A DNA stretch of 12,361 bases. It comes from Balneolaceae bacterium (GTDB lineage: Bacteria > Bacteroidota > Rhodothermia > Balneolales > Balneolaceae). Below are positions 1 through 7,055 of the stretch, in pieces (within the stretch, counting starts at the first letter, position 1; each line of letters opens with the position of its first letter). Made by a program: the position numbers and the translations under genes. The notes under the pieces are model-generated. The model saw only the letters and a list, made by a program, of their open reading frames with translations, ran no database searches and had not been told where the DNA came from. The stretch lies in the NCBI GenBank assembly GCA_003555185.1, contig PWFZ01000120.1:1-12361 (forward strand), in the 5' to 3' direction.

Positions 1-502
1 AATTCGGGGGGAGCGTTTTCCTGAGATTAGCATTACATCGGGATATTCCTATAACAGGAGTCGAAATGATGGTGGGTTTATACGTTTCAGTGAAGCCACC
101 GGATTTTCTGTAGGCATTACCGCGAGAGTAAATATTTTTAATGGATTTGATACAAGCAGGAGAGTTCAGAATGCCAGAATTAATCAAAAAAGCAGCCGGA
201 TTCAGGAAGAGCAGAGTCAGTTGCGAATCGAGTCTGATTTCTTTTCACTGTTTCGTACATATCGAAACAGCATAGAACTGGTGGATTTAGAAGAGAGTAA
301 TCTCGAAAACGCTGAAGAAACACTGGATATCGCATTGGAAAGGTTTCGTCTGGGCTCGATAAGTTCGCTTGAACTAAGAGAAGCTCAGCGTACATTTCAG
401 ACAGCAGAAACCCGTCTTATAGAAGCAAAGTTTGAGGCAAAAATAGCAGAGTCTGAAATTTTACAGTTGAGCGGTGAGTTGCAATCAATGGTAAATCAAT
501 AA
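1..502 (+). CDS. TolC-family outer-membrane efflux protein, C-terminal part (5' end outside window)
   Basis: The frame is open from base 2 to a TAA at 500-502, giving 166 residues with no internal stop, so this is the end of a longer gene. Near the window edge it reads FPEIS, a glycine/tyrosine strand, then VGITARVNIFNGFDTSRRVQNARI. This is the usual TolC-family order of a short beta-barrel segment, the 'iFnG...r..v..A' turn, and a long periplasmic helix. The rest is a charged, heptad-like helix with LERFRLGSISSLELREAQRTF, the family's 'rY..G..s.leLl.Aq..l' motif. In TolC proteins this helix forms part of the periplasmic tunnel of tripartite efflux or type I secretion machines. The inner-membrane pump and adaptor would be expected upstream, outside the window. 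A TTG at 221 lies inside the gene and is not the start. The substrate cannot be told from this piece. Confidence 0.9.
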   Translation, partial: IRGERFPEISITSGYSYNRSRNDGGFIRFSEATGFSVGITARVNIFNGFDTSRRVQNARINQKSSRIQEEQSQLRIESDFFSLFRTYRNSIELVDLEESNLENAEETLDIALERFRLGSISSLELREAQRTFQTAETRLIEAKFEAKIAESEILQLSGELQSMVNQ

Positions 503-521
503 TATTTCTTCCGGCTTGATA

Positions 522-935
522 TTAAGAGCCTACTGATCTAAGCATAGTAAACGAAAGCTTTGTTCCATTCTCACTATATGTAACTGAATCGGCTATTTCA
601 TTTAATAGAAAAAGGCCTCTGCCACCGGTATCCAGTAAATTATTTTCTGACAGAGGATCTTTAGTCGCTTGAGGGTTAAACCCTGATCCTTCATCCTGAA
701 CCGAGGAAGAAATTTTATCAGGATCTATAGTGACATTTATGAAGACTTTTTTTTCAGGAATCCCCTCGTTTCCATGGTCAATTGCATTCGAAACCGCCTC
801 ACTGAGAAGGAGCATAAAGTTGTCCGTTTCCTCCTCATTTAGTGAGCATTCTTTGGCGATTTTTTCGGCAATATCCGGTACTCTTTCAGATTCCTCGAAA
901 GTAGAACTAAGAGTGTACCGGTATATTTTTGACAT
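522..935 (-). CDS. RsbW/SpoIIAB-like ATPase (HATPase_c_2, anti-sigma regulatory factor)
   Basis: A 137-residue protein that is essentially one GHKL ATPase domain. The N box is LLLSEAVSNAIDHGN (E46, N50, H54-G-N56), the G1 box is QDEGSGF (D81, G83, G85), and the G2 region is TGGRGLFLL (about 103-111). Length and motifs fit the stand-alone anti-sigma kinase family (RsbW, SpoIIAB, BtrW). These bind an alternative sigma factor or phosphorylate a STAS-domain antagonist. No STAS protein, PP2C phosphatase or general-stress sigma factor is adjacent, so its partner is encoded elsewhere. It lies 23 bp downstream of the glutamate dehydrogenase gene on the same strand, so co-transcription is likely. It ends only 19 bp from the convergent TolC-family gene. 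The ATG at 935-933 is the natural start, but no purine-rich ribosome site is visible. The partner and any kinase activity are inference. Confidence 0.88.
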   Translation of the reverse strand: MSKIYRYTLSSTFEESERVPDIAEKIAKECSLNEEETDNFMLLLSEAVSNAIDHGNEGIPEKKVFINVTIDPDKISSSVQDEGSGFNPQATKDPLSENNLLDTGGRGLFLLNEIADSVTYSENGTKLSFTMLRSVGS

Positions 936-958
936 GGAGTAAGCTGCTGAAATTTAAC

Positions 959-2266
959 TTATGCGTAAATTCCCCGTAGCTTTAATGTTTCTGCTACTCG
1001 GTTAATGGCATATACATAAGCCGCCTGACGCATGGTGATTTTGTGCTCATCACAAACCTGATACAGGTTATCGAATGCATTTCTCATCATTCTGTTGAGC
1101 CGACGATTAACACGTTCTTCTGTCCAGAAATAACCTTGTCTGTCCTGAACCCATTCAAAATAAGAAACGGTAACACCACCTGCATTAGCTAAAATATCAG
1201 GAATCACCATCACTCCATTTTCTTCAAGAATAGAGTCAGCATTTGCTGTTACAGGACCATTTGCTCCCTCAGCAATAATTTTCGCATTAATTTTATGGGC
1301 GTTATGCTTGCTTATTTGATCCTCTTTAGCGGCTGGAATCAACACATCGCACTTTAATTCGAGAAGGTCTTCGTTCGTAATCTTGTCTGCTTCGGGAAAT
1401 CCTTCAAGGGAACGGTTATTATCGTTCATGTACTTGATCGCTTTAGGTATATCAATCCCATCTGGATTATAGTAGCCACCTGAAATATCACTTATTGCAA
1501 TAACCTTTGCGCCCTGCTCGTGCATTAATTCTGCAGAAACGGCTCCAACGTTACCAAATCCCTGAACAACCACTTCCGTTTTATTTGGCATGATTCCCAA
1601 TTTGTTCAGAGCAGCCAATGTAACGGTAACCACTCCGCGGCCTGTAGCTTCTTTACGGCCCTGAGATCCACCAAGAATAATCGGTTTACCTGTCACAACT
1701 GCCGTTTCAGTTCGCTGTGAGTTCATGCTGTAGGTATCCATAATCCAAGCCATTACCTGCTCATCGGTATTCATATCCGGTGCAGGAATGTCTCTGTCGG
1801 GCCCAAACACGTCCAGTAAGTTGGCAGTGTAACGCCGGGTTAACCGTTCAAGCTCAGATTTTGAAAGTTCTTTTGGATTGCACCGAATGCCACCTTTTGC
1901 ACCACCGAAGGGCACATTTACAACAGCACATTTCCATGTCATCCATGCAGCCAGTGCTTTTACTTCTTCAAGATTTACATCGGGAGCAAAACGAATTCCA
2001 CCTTTAGAAGGGCCCAATACGTTATCGTGGATCACCCGATATCCTTCGAAAACCTGAATCTTGCCATTGTCCATTACAACAGGTACAGATACAATGACTT
2101 GCTTAACGGGACTTGCTAAATACTGGAACATTCCTTCATCGAGTTCGAGAATATCGGCTGCGAATCGGAACCGCTCCATCATTGATTCAAAAGGTGATTC
2201 CTCATCCAGTTTGGGACCGGGTTCTTTATAAAAAGCAGTGGGTTGTGGCTTTGATTTTTTTGACAT
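959..2266 (-). CDS. gdhA: Glutamate dehydrogenase, small hexameric type
   Basis: A 435-residue cytoplasmic enzyme of the Glu/Leu/Phe/Val dehydrogenase family, full length for the short hexameric class. It interconverts glutamate with 2-oxoglutarate and ammonium. Visible landmarks are GPSKGGIRF (K88), AWMTWK (K112), [10 protein letters not shown] with the catalytic lysine K124, and PAPDMNT with the catalytic aspartate D164. The dinucleotide fold follows, with GFGNVG at 236-241 and an acidic residue, D260, at the end of the second strand. [13 protein letters not shown] is at 360-372. D260 leans towards NAD(H), but cofactor choice cannot be settled by eye. Residues 310-317 read IPAAKEDQ where many relatives have leucine-glutamate-asparagine after the alanines; this may be a clade variant. 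The start at 2266-2264 gives a short polar leader before the conserved core. It is the promoter-proximal gene of a pair with the RsbW-like ATPase. Confidence 0.96.
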   Translation of the reverse strand: MSKKSKPQPTAFYKEPGPKLDEESPFESMMERFRFAADILELDEGMFQYLASPVKQVIVSVPVVMDNGKIQVFEGYRVIHDNVLGPSKGGIRFAPDVNLEEVKALAAWMTWKCAVVNVPFGGAKGGIRCNPKELSKSELERLTRRYTANLLDVFGPDRDIPAPDMNTDEQVMAWIMDTYSMNSQRTETAVVTGKPIILGGSQGRKEATGRGVVTVTLAALNKLGIMPNKTEVVVQGFGNVGAVSAELMHEQGAKVIAISDISGGYYNPDGIDIPKAIKYMNDNNRSLEGFPEADKITNEDLLELKCDVLIPAAKEDQISKHNAHKINAKIIAEGANGPVTANADSILEENGVMVIPDILANAGGVTVSYFEWVQDRQGYFWTEERVNRRLNRMMRNAFDNLYQVCDEHKITMRQAAYVYAINRVAETLKLRGIYA

Positions 2267-2325
2267 GTGTTAATGCTTGTGGAAGCGCTTGTTTGAGCGT
2301 TGAAGATGTTTTTGTGATTTAATTA

Positions 2326-2341
2326 TGTATTCTAAAATACA
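2326..2341. repeat. Inverted repeat TGTATT-CTAA-AATACA, possible operator upstream of gdhA
   Basis: Two perfect 6-bp arms flank a 4-bp spacer, 59 bp upstream of the gdhA start codon. Size and position suit a dimeric regulator's operator, but arms this short also arise by chance in AT-rich DNA. Confidence 0.35.
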
Positions 2342-2410
2342 GGACTTTTCAGGAATTGGGAAACCTAAATTATTGTTTTTTCGTCCGCCATTTTAAATGA
2401 GATAAACAGT

Positions 2411-2418
2411 TAATTTTG
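2411..2418 (+). promoter_or_regulatory. Candidate Bacteroidota-type -7 element (TAATTTTG)
   Basis: An exact match to TAnnTTTG, the -7 element used by the primary sigma factor of Bacteroidota, about 85 bp upstream of the PiT-like ATG. No TTG sits at the expected -33 distance (the nearest, 2373-2375, is too far upstream), so this is only half a promoter. Confidence 0.25.
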
Positions 2419-2502
2419 GTTGGATTACAAAGCATAATAATTCGTTAACATGCGATTTGTATACTAACCTTTAAGACAAAGATTTATATACAATTGTGCT
2501 TA

Positions 2503-3642
2503 ATGGGTAAGAAGGAGAAATCACGTAAAAAAAACGGATTGGTTACTTATGTAGAGAGCCTCTTTTCTACGAGCTTTATTGATCTTATTCGGGGTGAACG
2601 ACGATTTTTAATACTGATTGGACTATTTTTTCTCATTGCGGGAGCCACATACGAAACGCCACACATTGCCATGTGGATCGGTTTCTTTTTTGCTGCATAT
2701 TCGGCAATTGCAAATGACAGTATTCAAACCATTGGTACATTTCTGGCATCCAATGCCGATAAAAAATGGTGGATTCTTTGGCTCTGGATTGGGGGAATTT
2801 TTCTGGTTACTGTCACCTATAGTTGGTTTACCTACTCCGGGGATGTTACATACGAGCGCTTAACATCAAGGGGATTCGAGGAGGCGCCTTCCGAATTTAA
2901 ATTTTTACAGATTGCTGCACCACTGTTCCTGTTGATTTTAACACGGCTTCGAATGCCTGTCTCAACGACATTCCTCTTGCTAAGTGCATTTGCCACTCAG
3001 CCTGAAGGAATCACAGATGTGCTTCAGAAAAGTCTATCTGGATATTTTATTGCATTTACTGTAGCCATAATCGTCTGGTTGGGAATGAGCAAACTGCTTG
3101 CAAGATTGTTTACCGGTAAACCGGGAGCTTTTTGGAGGCCATTACAGTGGATTGTAAGTGGCTGTTTGTGGGCTGTCTGGCTCATGCAGGATGCCGCAAA
3201 CATCGCCGTTTATTTGCCAAGATCACTTGAAGTAAGCGGATTTATGGTATTTGCCGGGGTCATCTTTTTTGGTCTTGGGTTACTGTTTTATTTGAGAGGT
3301 GATAAAATTCAGGCGATCGTTACCGAAAAATCATATGTCACTGATGTTCGTTCTGCTACAGTTATCGATGGTGTTTATGCCACGGTGCTGTTCTACTTTA
3401 AAAGTGTAAGTGTTGTACCCATGAGTACGACATGGGTTTTTATAGGTCTCCTTGCAGGTCGTGAAGTCGCAATGAGTTTAACGGATCCTACGGGTAAGGG
3501 GCGCCACATATCACGGTCTTTAAAACTGATTGCAAAAGATGCCAGTTATGCTCTGATAGGACTGGTCATTTCTATCATAATCGCAATTGCAATAAACCCG
3601 TTTATATGGGATGAATTGCTTAGATACTTTGGTTTGAACTGA
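2503..3642 (+). CDS. Divergent PiT-family (inorganic phosphate transporter-like) membrane protein
   Basis: A 379-residue, strongly hydrophobic inner-membrane protein with about 8-10 membrane segments and a lysine-rich cytoplasmic start. It keeps the inverted two-half plan of the PiT/PNaS phosphate permeases. The first half has IANDSIQTIGTFLASN (about 69-84), matching the family's 'GANDvaNafGTsvgs', followed by MPVSTTFLLL (151-160). The second half has LMQDAANIAVYLPR (227-240) followed by VPMSTTWVFIGLLAG (305-319), matching the paired 'P.STTH' segment. Each signature is altered: the second Asn of motif 1 is Gln75, and the Asn before Asp in motif 2 is Gln229. Transport of phosphate is therefore likely but unproven; another oxyanion is possible. 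I chose the ATG at 2503 over an in-frame TTG at 2494 because it gives a normal basic N-terminus. It is divergent from gdhA and 100 bp ahead of the HNH gene. Confidence 0.75.
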   Translation: MGKKEKSRKKNGLVTYVESLFSTSFIDLIRGERRFLILIGLFFLIAGATYETPHIAMWIGFFFAAYSAIANDSIQTIGTFLASNADKKWWILWLWIGGIFLVTVTYSWFTYSGDVTYERLTSRGFEEAPSEFKFLQIAAPLFLLILTRLRMPVSTTFLLLSAFATQPEGITDVLQKSLSGYFIAFTVAIIVWLGMSKLLARLFTGKPGAFWRPLQWIVSGCLWAVWLMQDAANIAVYLPRSLEVSGFMVFAGVIFFGLGLLFYLRGDKIQAIVTEKSYVTDVRSATVIDGVYATVLFYFKSVSVVPMSTTWVFIGLLAGREVAMSLTDPTGKGRHISRSLKLIAKDASYALIGLVISIIIAIAINPFIWDELLRYFGLN

Positions 3643-3742
3643 TAAACTAACTTTTGGGTTGATATTGAGAATAAAATAATCCATAATAGATATGTTCAAA
3701 ACAACGTTTATTGTGGCATAACATTACTCTCAGAATTTACCC

Positions 3743-4240
3743 ATGGACGGTGGCGTACTAGTTTTAAATCAGGATTATCAACCTTTAAGCGTTTGCTCTG
3801 TTCAACGCTCAGTGAAATTACTCTTTCTTGAAAAGGCAGAACTTCTTCATGATGACCCCGAACGCTGCTTACGAACTATCGATGATGAATTTTCCTACCC
3901 AAGTGTAATTCGCCTTCGAAGTTATATTCGGCTTCCCTATACACGTATAGTGCTTTCCCGCCGAAATATCATGAAAAGAGATAATCACACATGTCAGTAT
4001 TGTGGGCGTAAAAGTGATTTAACACTCGACCATGTACAGCCGAGAAGCAGAAATGGCAAGGATACCTGGGAGAATCTGGTAACCGCATGCGATAAATGCA
4101 ATGTTAAAAAAGGAAATCGTACTCCCAAAGAGGCTGAAATGCCGCTGAAAACTAAACCGTACCGACCAATACATATTACATTTTTCCAAAATTTACTTGG
4201 CGGTGTTCAGGAAGATTGGAGACAGTACCTTTATATGTAG
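3743..4240 (+). CDS. Stand-alone HNH endonuclease
   Basis: A 165-residue protein with a complete C-terminal HNH domain. CQYCG (C84, C87) and DKCN (C116, C119) form a structural zinc knuckle. Between them lies LTLDHVQPRSRNGKDTWENLV, with D96-H97 as the general-base pair and N111 as the middle Asn. The first 75 residues (VLVLNQDYQPLSVCSVQRSVKLLFLEKAELL) are typical of a widespread family of small McrA-like HNH proteins found in Bacteroidota, Cyanobacteria and Actinobacteria. Their cellular role is not established. There is no methyltransferase, phage or toxin neighbour here, so a housekeeping DNA-repair or processing role is more plausible than restriction, though this is inference. It lies between a PiT-like gene (100 bp upstream) and mnmA (133 bp downstream) on the same strand. 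The ATG at 3743 begins right at the conserved N-terminus. Confidence 0.9.
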   Translation: MDGGVLVLNQDYQPLSVCSVQRSVKLLFLEKAELLHDDPERCLRTIDDEFSYPSVIRLRSYIRLPYTRIVLSRRNIMKRDNHTCQYCGRKSDLTLDHVQPRSRNGKDTWENLVTACDKCNVKKGNRTPKEAEMPLKTKPYRPIHITFFQNLLGGVQEDWRQYLYM

Positions 4241-4373
4241 TTAACGTGAGGTACTACGTACGTATGAATAACGATTTGCGGCTTCCAATATAACTCTTCA
4301 TTCATCGTTACCGCCTTCACACGAATTACATAGAAAATTTGTAATTTAGGTGGCTAATAAAGAAACTAATATT

Positions 4374-5510
4374 ATGAGTACAAAAGGACGCGTTCTTGTT
4401 GCCATGAGCGGCGGTGTTGATTCATCCGTAGCCGCAGTAATGCTCAAGGAACAGGGATACGATGTTATAGGAATTACAATGAAAACGTGGGACTACCACC
4501 GAAGTGGAGGTGATACCGGGAAAGAAACGGGCTGCTGTACGGTAGAATCCATGAATGATGCCCGACACATTGCCGTAAAGTTTGGTTTTAAACATTTCAT
4601 TGTAGATATCAGAGATGAATTTGGAGACTGGGTGATTGACCGCTTTGTTGAAGAATACACCAATGGAAGAACTCCCAACCCCTGTGTTTTATGCAATACA
4701 CATATTAAATGGGCCGCTCTTCTGCGTCGTGCTGATAACCTGGGGTGCGATTTTATTGCAACCGGACATTACGCTAATGTACGGGAAGAAAATGGGCGAT
4801 ATATTATTTCGAAGGGAAAAGATCACGACAAAGATCAGTCTTATGCCCTTTGGGGAGTGCAACAAAAACATTTGTCCAGAACCATCTTTCCGGTAGGGAA
4901 TTATAGAAAAACTGAAATTCGCCAGTTTGCAGAAGATTACGGTTTGATGAATGTTGCAAACAAACCCGACTCTTACGAAATCTGCTTTATTCCTGATAAC
5001 GACTATCATCGGTTTCTGAATGATCGGGTTGAAGGACTTGAAGAAAAAGTGAGCGGTGGAAATTTTGTGGACAAATACGGGAAAATTGTAGGCAAGCATA
5101 AAGGGTTTCCGTACTACACAATTGGTCAAAGAAGGGGATTGGATCTACCCATGGGATATCCGGTATATGTAACCGACATTGATCCCGTAAATAACGTAAT
5201 TACCATAGGAGAAAAGAAAGACCTGATTAGCACCACGTGTAAAGCGAAAGAGCTGAATTTGGTTAAGTATGATAAAATACCGGATGGAGAAATGGAAATC
5301 ACCGGAAAAATCCGATATAACGACGCAGGAGCCAAAGGTACTATTACACAGTTCTCAAATGAAGAATTTAAAGTCCATTTTCCCGCCGGAAGAGAAGCTA
5401 TTACTCCGGGGCAGGCGATTGTCTGTTACGAAGGAGATGATGTTATAGCAGGCGGGTGGATTCATAAGGTAAATATCGAAATGGATGAAACTGAGCCACT
5501 TCATGTATGA
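4374..5510 (+). CDS. mnmA: tRNA-uridine 2-sulfurtransferase MnmA
   Basis: A full-length 378-residue cytoplasmic enzyme that thiolates C2 of the wobble uridine (U34) in tRNAs for Lys, Glu and Gln. It takes sulfur relayed from a cysteine desulfurase. The PP-loop ATP site is MSGGVDSS (11-18). The nucleophile is Cys104 in TPNPCVLCN, and the persulfide-carrying cysteine is Cys204 in DSYEICFIPD. IATGHYA (128-134) and DQSYALWG (154-161) are the family's tRNA and adenylate motifs. The TIGQRRGL (249-256) central region is followed by a C-terminal beta-barrel ending in GGWI. Both catalytic cysteines are intact. I start it at the ATG at 4374, because the in-frame GTG at 4350 would only add eight unconserved residues. 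It follows the HNH gene after 133 bp and precedes the DUF4412-like gene by 57 bp, so read-through into that unit is possible. Confidence 0.96.
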   Translation: MSTKGRVLVAMSGGVDSSVAAVMLKEQGYDVIGITMKTWDYHRSGGDTGKETGCCTVESMNDARHIAVKFGFKHFIVDIRDEFGDWVIDRFVEEYTNGRTPNPCVLCNTHIKWAALLRRADNLGCDFIATGHYANVREENGRYIISKGKDHDKDQSYALWGVQQKHLSRTIFPVGNYRKTEIRQFAEDYGLMNVANKPDSYEICFIPDNDYHRFLNDRVEGLEEKVSGGNFVDKYGKIVGKHKGFPYYTIGQRRGLDLPMGYPVYVTDIDPVNNVITIGEKKDLISTTCKAKELNLVKYDKIPDGEMEITGKIRYNDAGAKGTITQFSNEEFKVHFPAGREAITPGQAIVCYEGDDVIAGGWIHKVNIEMDETEPLHV

Positions 5511-5567
5511 AACAATTCGGTGTAAATAGCGTGTAATCTGATTGGTCCCAACTCAATAAATCCTGCT

Positions 5568-6320
5568 ATGAAAAAACTCCTCTTTATTACCATTGTATTA
5601 TTAGTAATCTCTGCGCCTTCCTATGCGCAGTTTGAGGGGAATATGAAAATTCAGGTTCATGACCGTAGTAATGGGAATTCGGATGTGACCGATGTTTCGT
5701 TAACCACGACCAAAGACAGGATTTTCATTGAGTCCGGACAAAAGGTAAACGTGGTGTCCGGCATTCAGTCTGATGGAATTTTAATACGAAATGATCTGCA
5801 GGATTTTGTGTTTCGTACAGATGATGATGAGGCTTTAAAAGTTTCGAAAAGTGATTTGGACGGTTTAATTAAGCTAATTCAGCGCTTTCAGGGCCAATCA
5901 TCAGGATCTGAGTCAAAAGAAAAATTTGACTGGGAAAATCGGGTTGAGGAGACCGGAAATACCCGAACAATGCACGGCTATCATACGAGCGAGATCAAGC
6001 TAAAAGGAGAAAATGAGGATCAGTATGTTTCGATTTGGTTAACGGACCAAATAAAAATAAACTGGGGACTCCTTCTGGATTTCTGGTATGAATCCGGCGA
6101 GAATTTTACAGACTCTGATGTACCCATTGAATTAGTTCTAAACCGGAATAGCTTCCCGCTTATGATGGATGTTTATGATGAAGGCGAGGTCGTTTACTCA
6201 GCGAATGTTACAGGTATAAACACAGGGAGTTTTGACAGATCAGTAGTTGAATTATCTGATAATGTTCGTTTAATTGGCTTCACTGATATGATGCTAAATA
6301 TGTTTCGCCAACGACGATAA
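5568..6320 (+). CDS. Secreted DUF4412-like protein
   Basis: A 250-residue exported protein of unknown function. The first 20 residues are a clear Sec signal peptide (MKKLLFITIVLLVISAPSYA, cleavage before QF). The mature part opens with FEGNMKIQVHDRS and alternates short beta-like strands, including DRIFIESG, GILIRNDLQDFVF, TRTMHGYHTSEIKLK and QYVSIWLTDQIKI. This pattern resembles the DUF4412 family of Bacteroidota envelope proteins, which are presumably beta-sandwich or lipid-binding-like. I judge this from pattern, not from a profile search. There are no catalytic motifs, no cysteines in the mature protein, and no membrane anchor. Its stop is 3 bp before the start of the next gene, so it is the first gene of a tight operon with the two 5'-nucleotidase pieces. 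That placement suggests, without proving, a periplasmic or surface accessory role. Confidence 0.8.
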   Translation: MKKLLFITIVLLVISAPSYAQFEGNMKIQVHDRSNGNSDVTDVSLTTTKDRIFIESGQKVNVVSGIQSDGILIRNDLQDFVFRTDDDEALKVSKSDLDGLIKLIQRFQGQSSGSESKEKFDWENRVEETGNTRTMHGYHTSEIKLKGENEDQYVSIWLTDQIKINWGLLLDFWYESGENFTDSDVPIELVLNRNSFPLMMDVYDEGEVVYSANVTGINTGSFDRSVVELSDNVRLIGFTDMMLNMFRQRR

Positions 6321-6323
6321 AAA

Positions 6324-7055
6324 ATGATCAAACCGGTAAAAGCACTTTTTCTGATTTTACTGATTACAGCTTGCTCCACTACCGAAAAGGTGACAGAAAA
6401 ATCACCGGTTTATACAGAGGGAGAAATTGAAAACGCCGCACTCACCGACGATAGCAAGGTTGCTGAAATGCTTGAAAGTTACAGGCCACACTATCAGGCC
6501 GAAATGGGAATAGTTCTTACCGAAATAGAAAACCCGCTCATATTTGAAAAACCGGAAGGAGCCCTTGGTAATATTGCAGCGGATGCACTTCGGTTTCGTG
6601 CTTCCCGTGAGTCTCGTCGTCTTGTTCATATTGGGGTAATCGGTGAAGGTTCATTTCGTATCAACTTGAATGAGGGTCCGCTTACTCTTGGTGAAGTGTA
6701 TGAGTTTATGCCCTATGAAAACCACCTTGTACTGCTAAAATTGACCGGAGAGCAGGTTTTGACACTGGCTAACCAGATTGCAGAACAGGGAGGGAGTCCT
6801 GTTAGCGGAATACGGTTTCAACTGCAGGACAATCGTGCACGCGGAGTAATTGTCAATTCAGAAGTGGTTACACCTACCAAAGAATACTGGGTGGCTACGA
6901 GCAATTGGGTAGCTGACGGCGGGGATAATTTTCCGGTACTTTGGTCTCCAAAAGAGCGAATAGATTTCGATGTTTCCATTCGACAACTTTATGTAGATCA
7001 CTTCAGAAATCGCAAAATGACAGAACCCTTTAAAGACGGGAGAATCCGCGAATGA
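6324..7055 (+). CDS. Lipoprotein: 5'-nucleotidase C-terminal (substrate) domain on its own
   Basis: A 243-residue lipoprotein. The signal peptide ends in LLITAC, a lipobox with the acylated cysteine at 17. The mature protein matches the C-terminal domain of UshA-type 5'-nucleotidases (5_nucleotid_C): GALGNIAADALRFR (79-92), EGPLTLGEVYEFMPYENHLVLLKLTGEQV (117-145), SGIRFQL (161-167) and WVADGGDNFP (195-204). In two-domain enzymes this domain binds the nucleoside and must pair with the N-terminal metallophosphatase domain, which is absent here. That domain is encoded by the next gene, which overlaps by 4 bp. One oddity: the usual 'NxGGIR' substrate loop reads IGEGSFR (106-112), so the Asn is missing while the Arg stays. 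The enzyme is presumably anchored to a membrane, with the partner subunit docking on it. The two-gene arrangement is seen in other Bacteroidota to my knowledge, but its exact substrate is not known. Confidence 0.88.
   Translation: MIKPVKALFLILLITACSTTEKVTEKSPVYTEGEIENAALTDDSKVAEMLESYRPHYQAEMGIVLTEIENPLIFEKPEGALGNIAADALRFRASRESRRLVHIGVIGEGSFRINLNEGPLTLGEVYEFMPYENHLVLLKLTGEQVLTLANQIAEQGGSPVSGIRFQLQDNRARGVIVNSEVVTPTKEYWVATSNWVADGGDNFPVLWSPKERIDFDVSIRQLYVDHFRNRKMTEPFKDGRIRE

Larger units (their letters stand above)
2267..2502. promoter_or_regulatory. Divergent control region between gdhA and the PiT-like gene
   Basis: 236 bp of AT-rich non-coding DNA separates two start codons that point away from each other, so it must hold promoters for both. 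It contains one compact inverted repeat (2326-2341) on the gdhA side. It also contains one exact match to the Bacteroidota -7 consensus TAnnTTTG (2411-2418) on the permease side. No riboswitch-like fold and no convincing small ORF was seen. The promoter role is inferred from gene arrangement. Confidence 0.6.

Noticed and set aside
4269..4310. TAACGAT...ATCGTTA inverted repeat between the HNH gene and mnmA as a riboswitch or terminator
   Set aside because: Only seven pairs with a 28-base loop, no extra helices, and no T-run; consistent with chance.
4350..4373. GTG start extending MnmA by eight residues
   Set aside because: The added residues are not part of the conserved enzyme, and the ATG at 4374 directly precedes the beta-strand leading into SGGVDSS.
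4689..5129. 146-codon open frame on the minus strand inside mnmA
   Set aside because: It lies wholly antisense to a clearly conserved enzyme, has no recognisable domain, and its composition looks like a reverse reading of mnmA codons.
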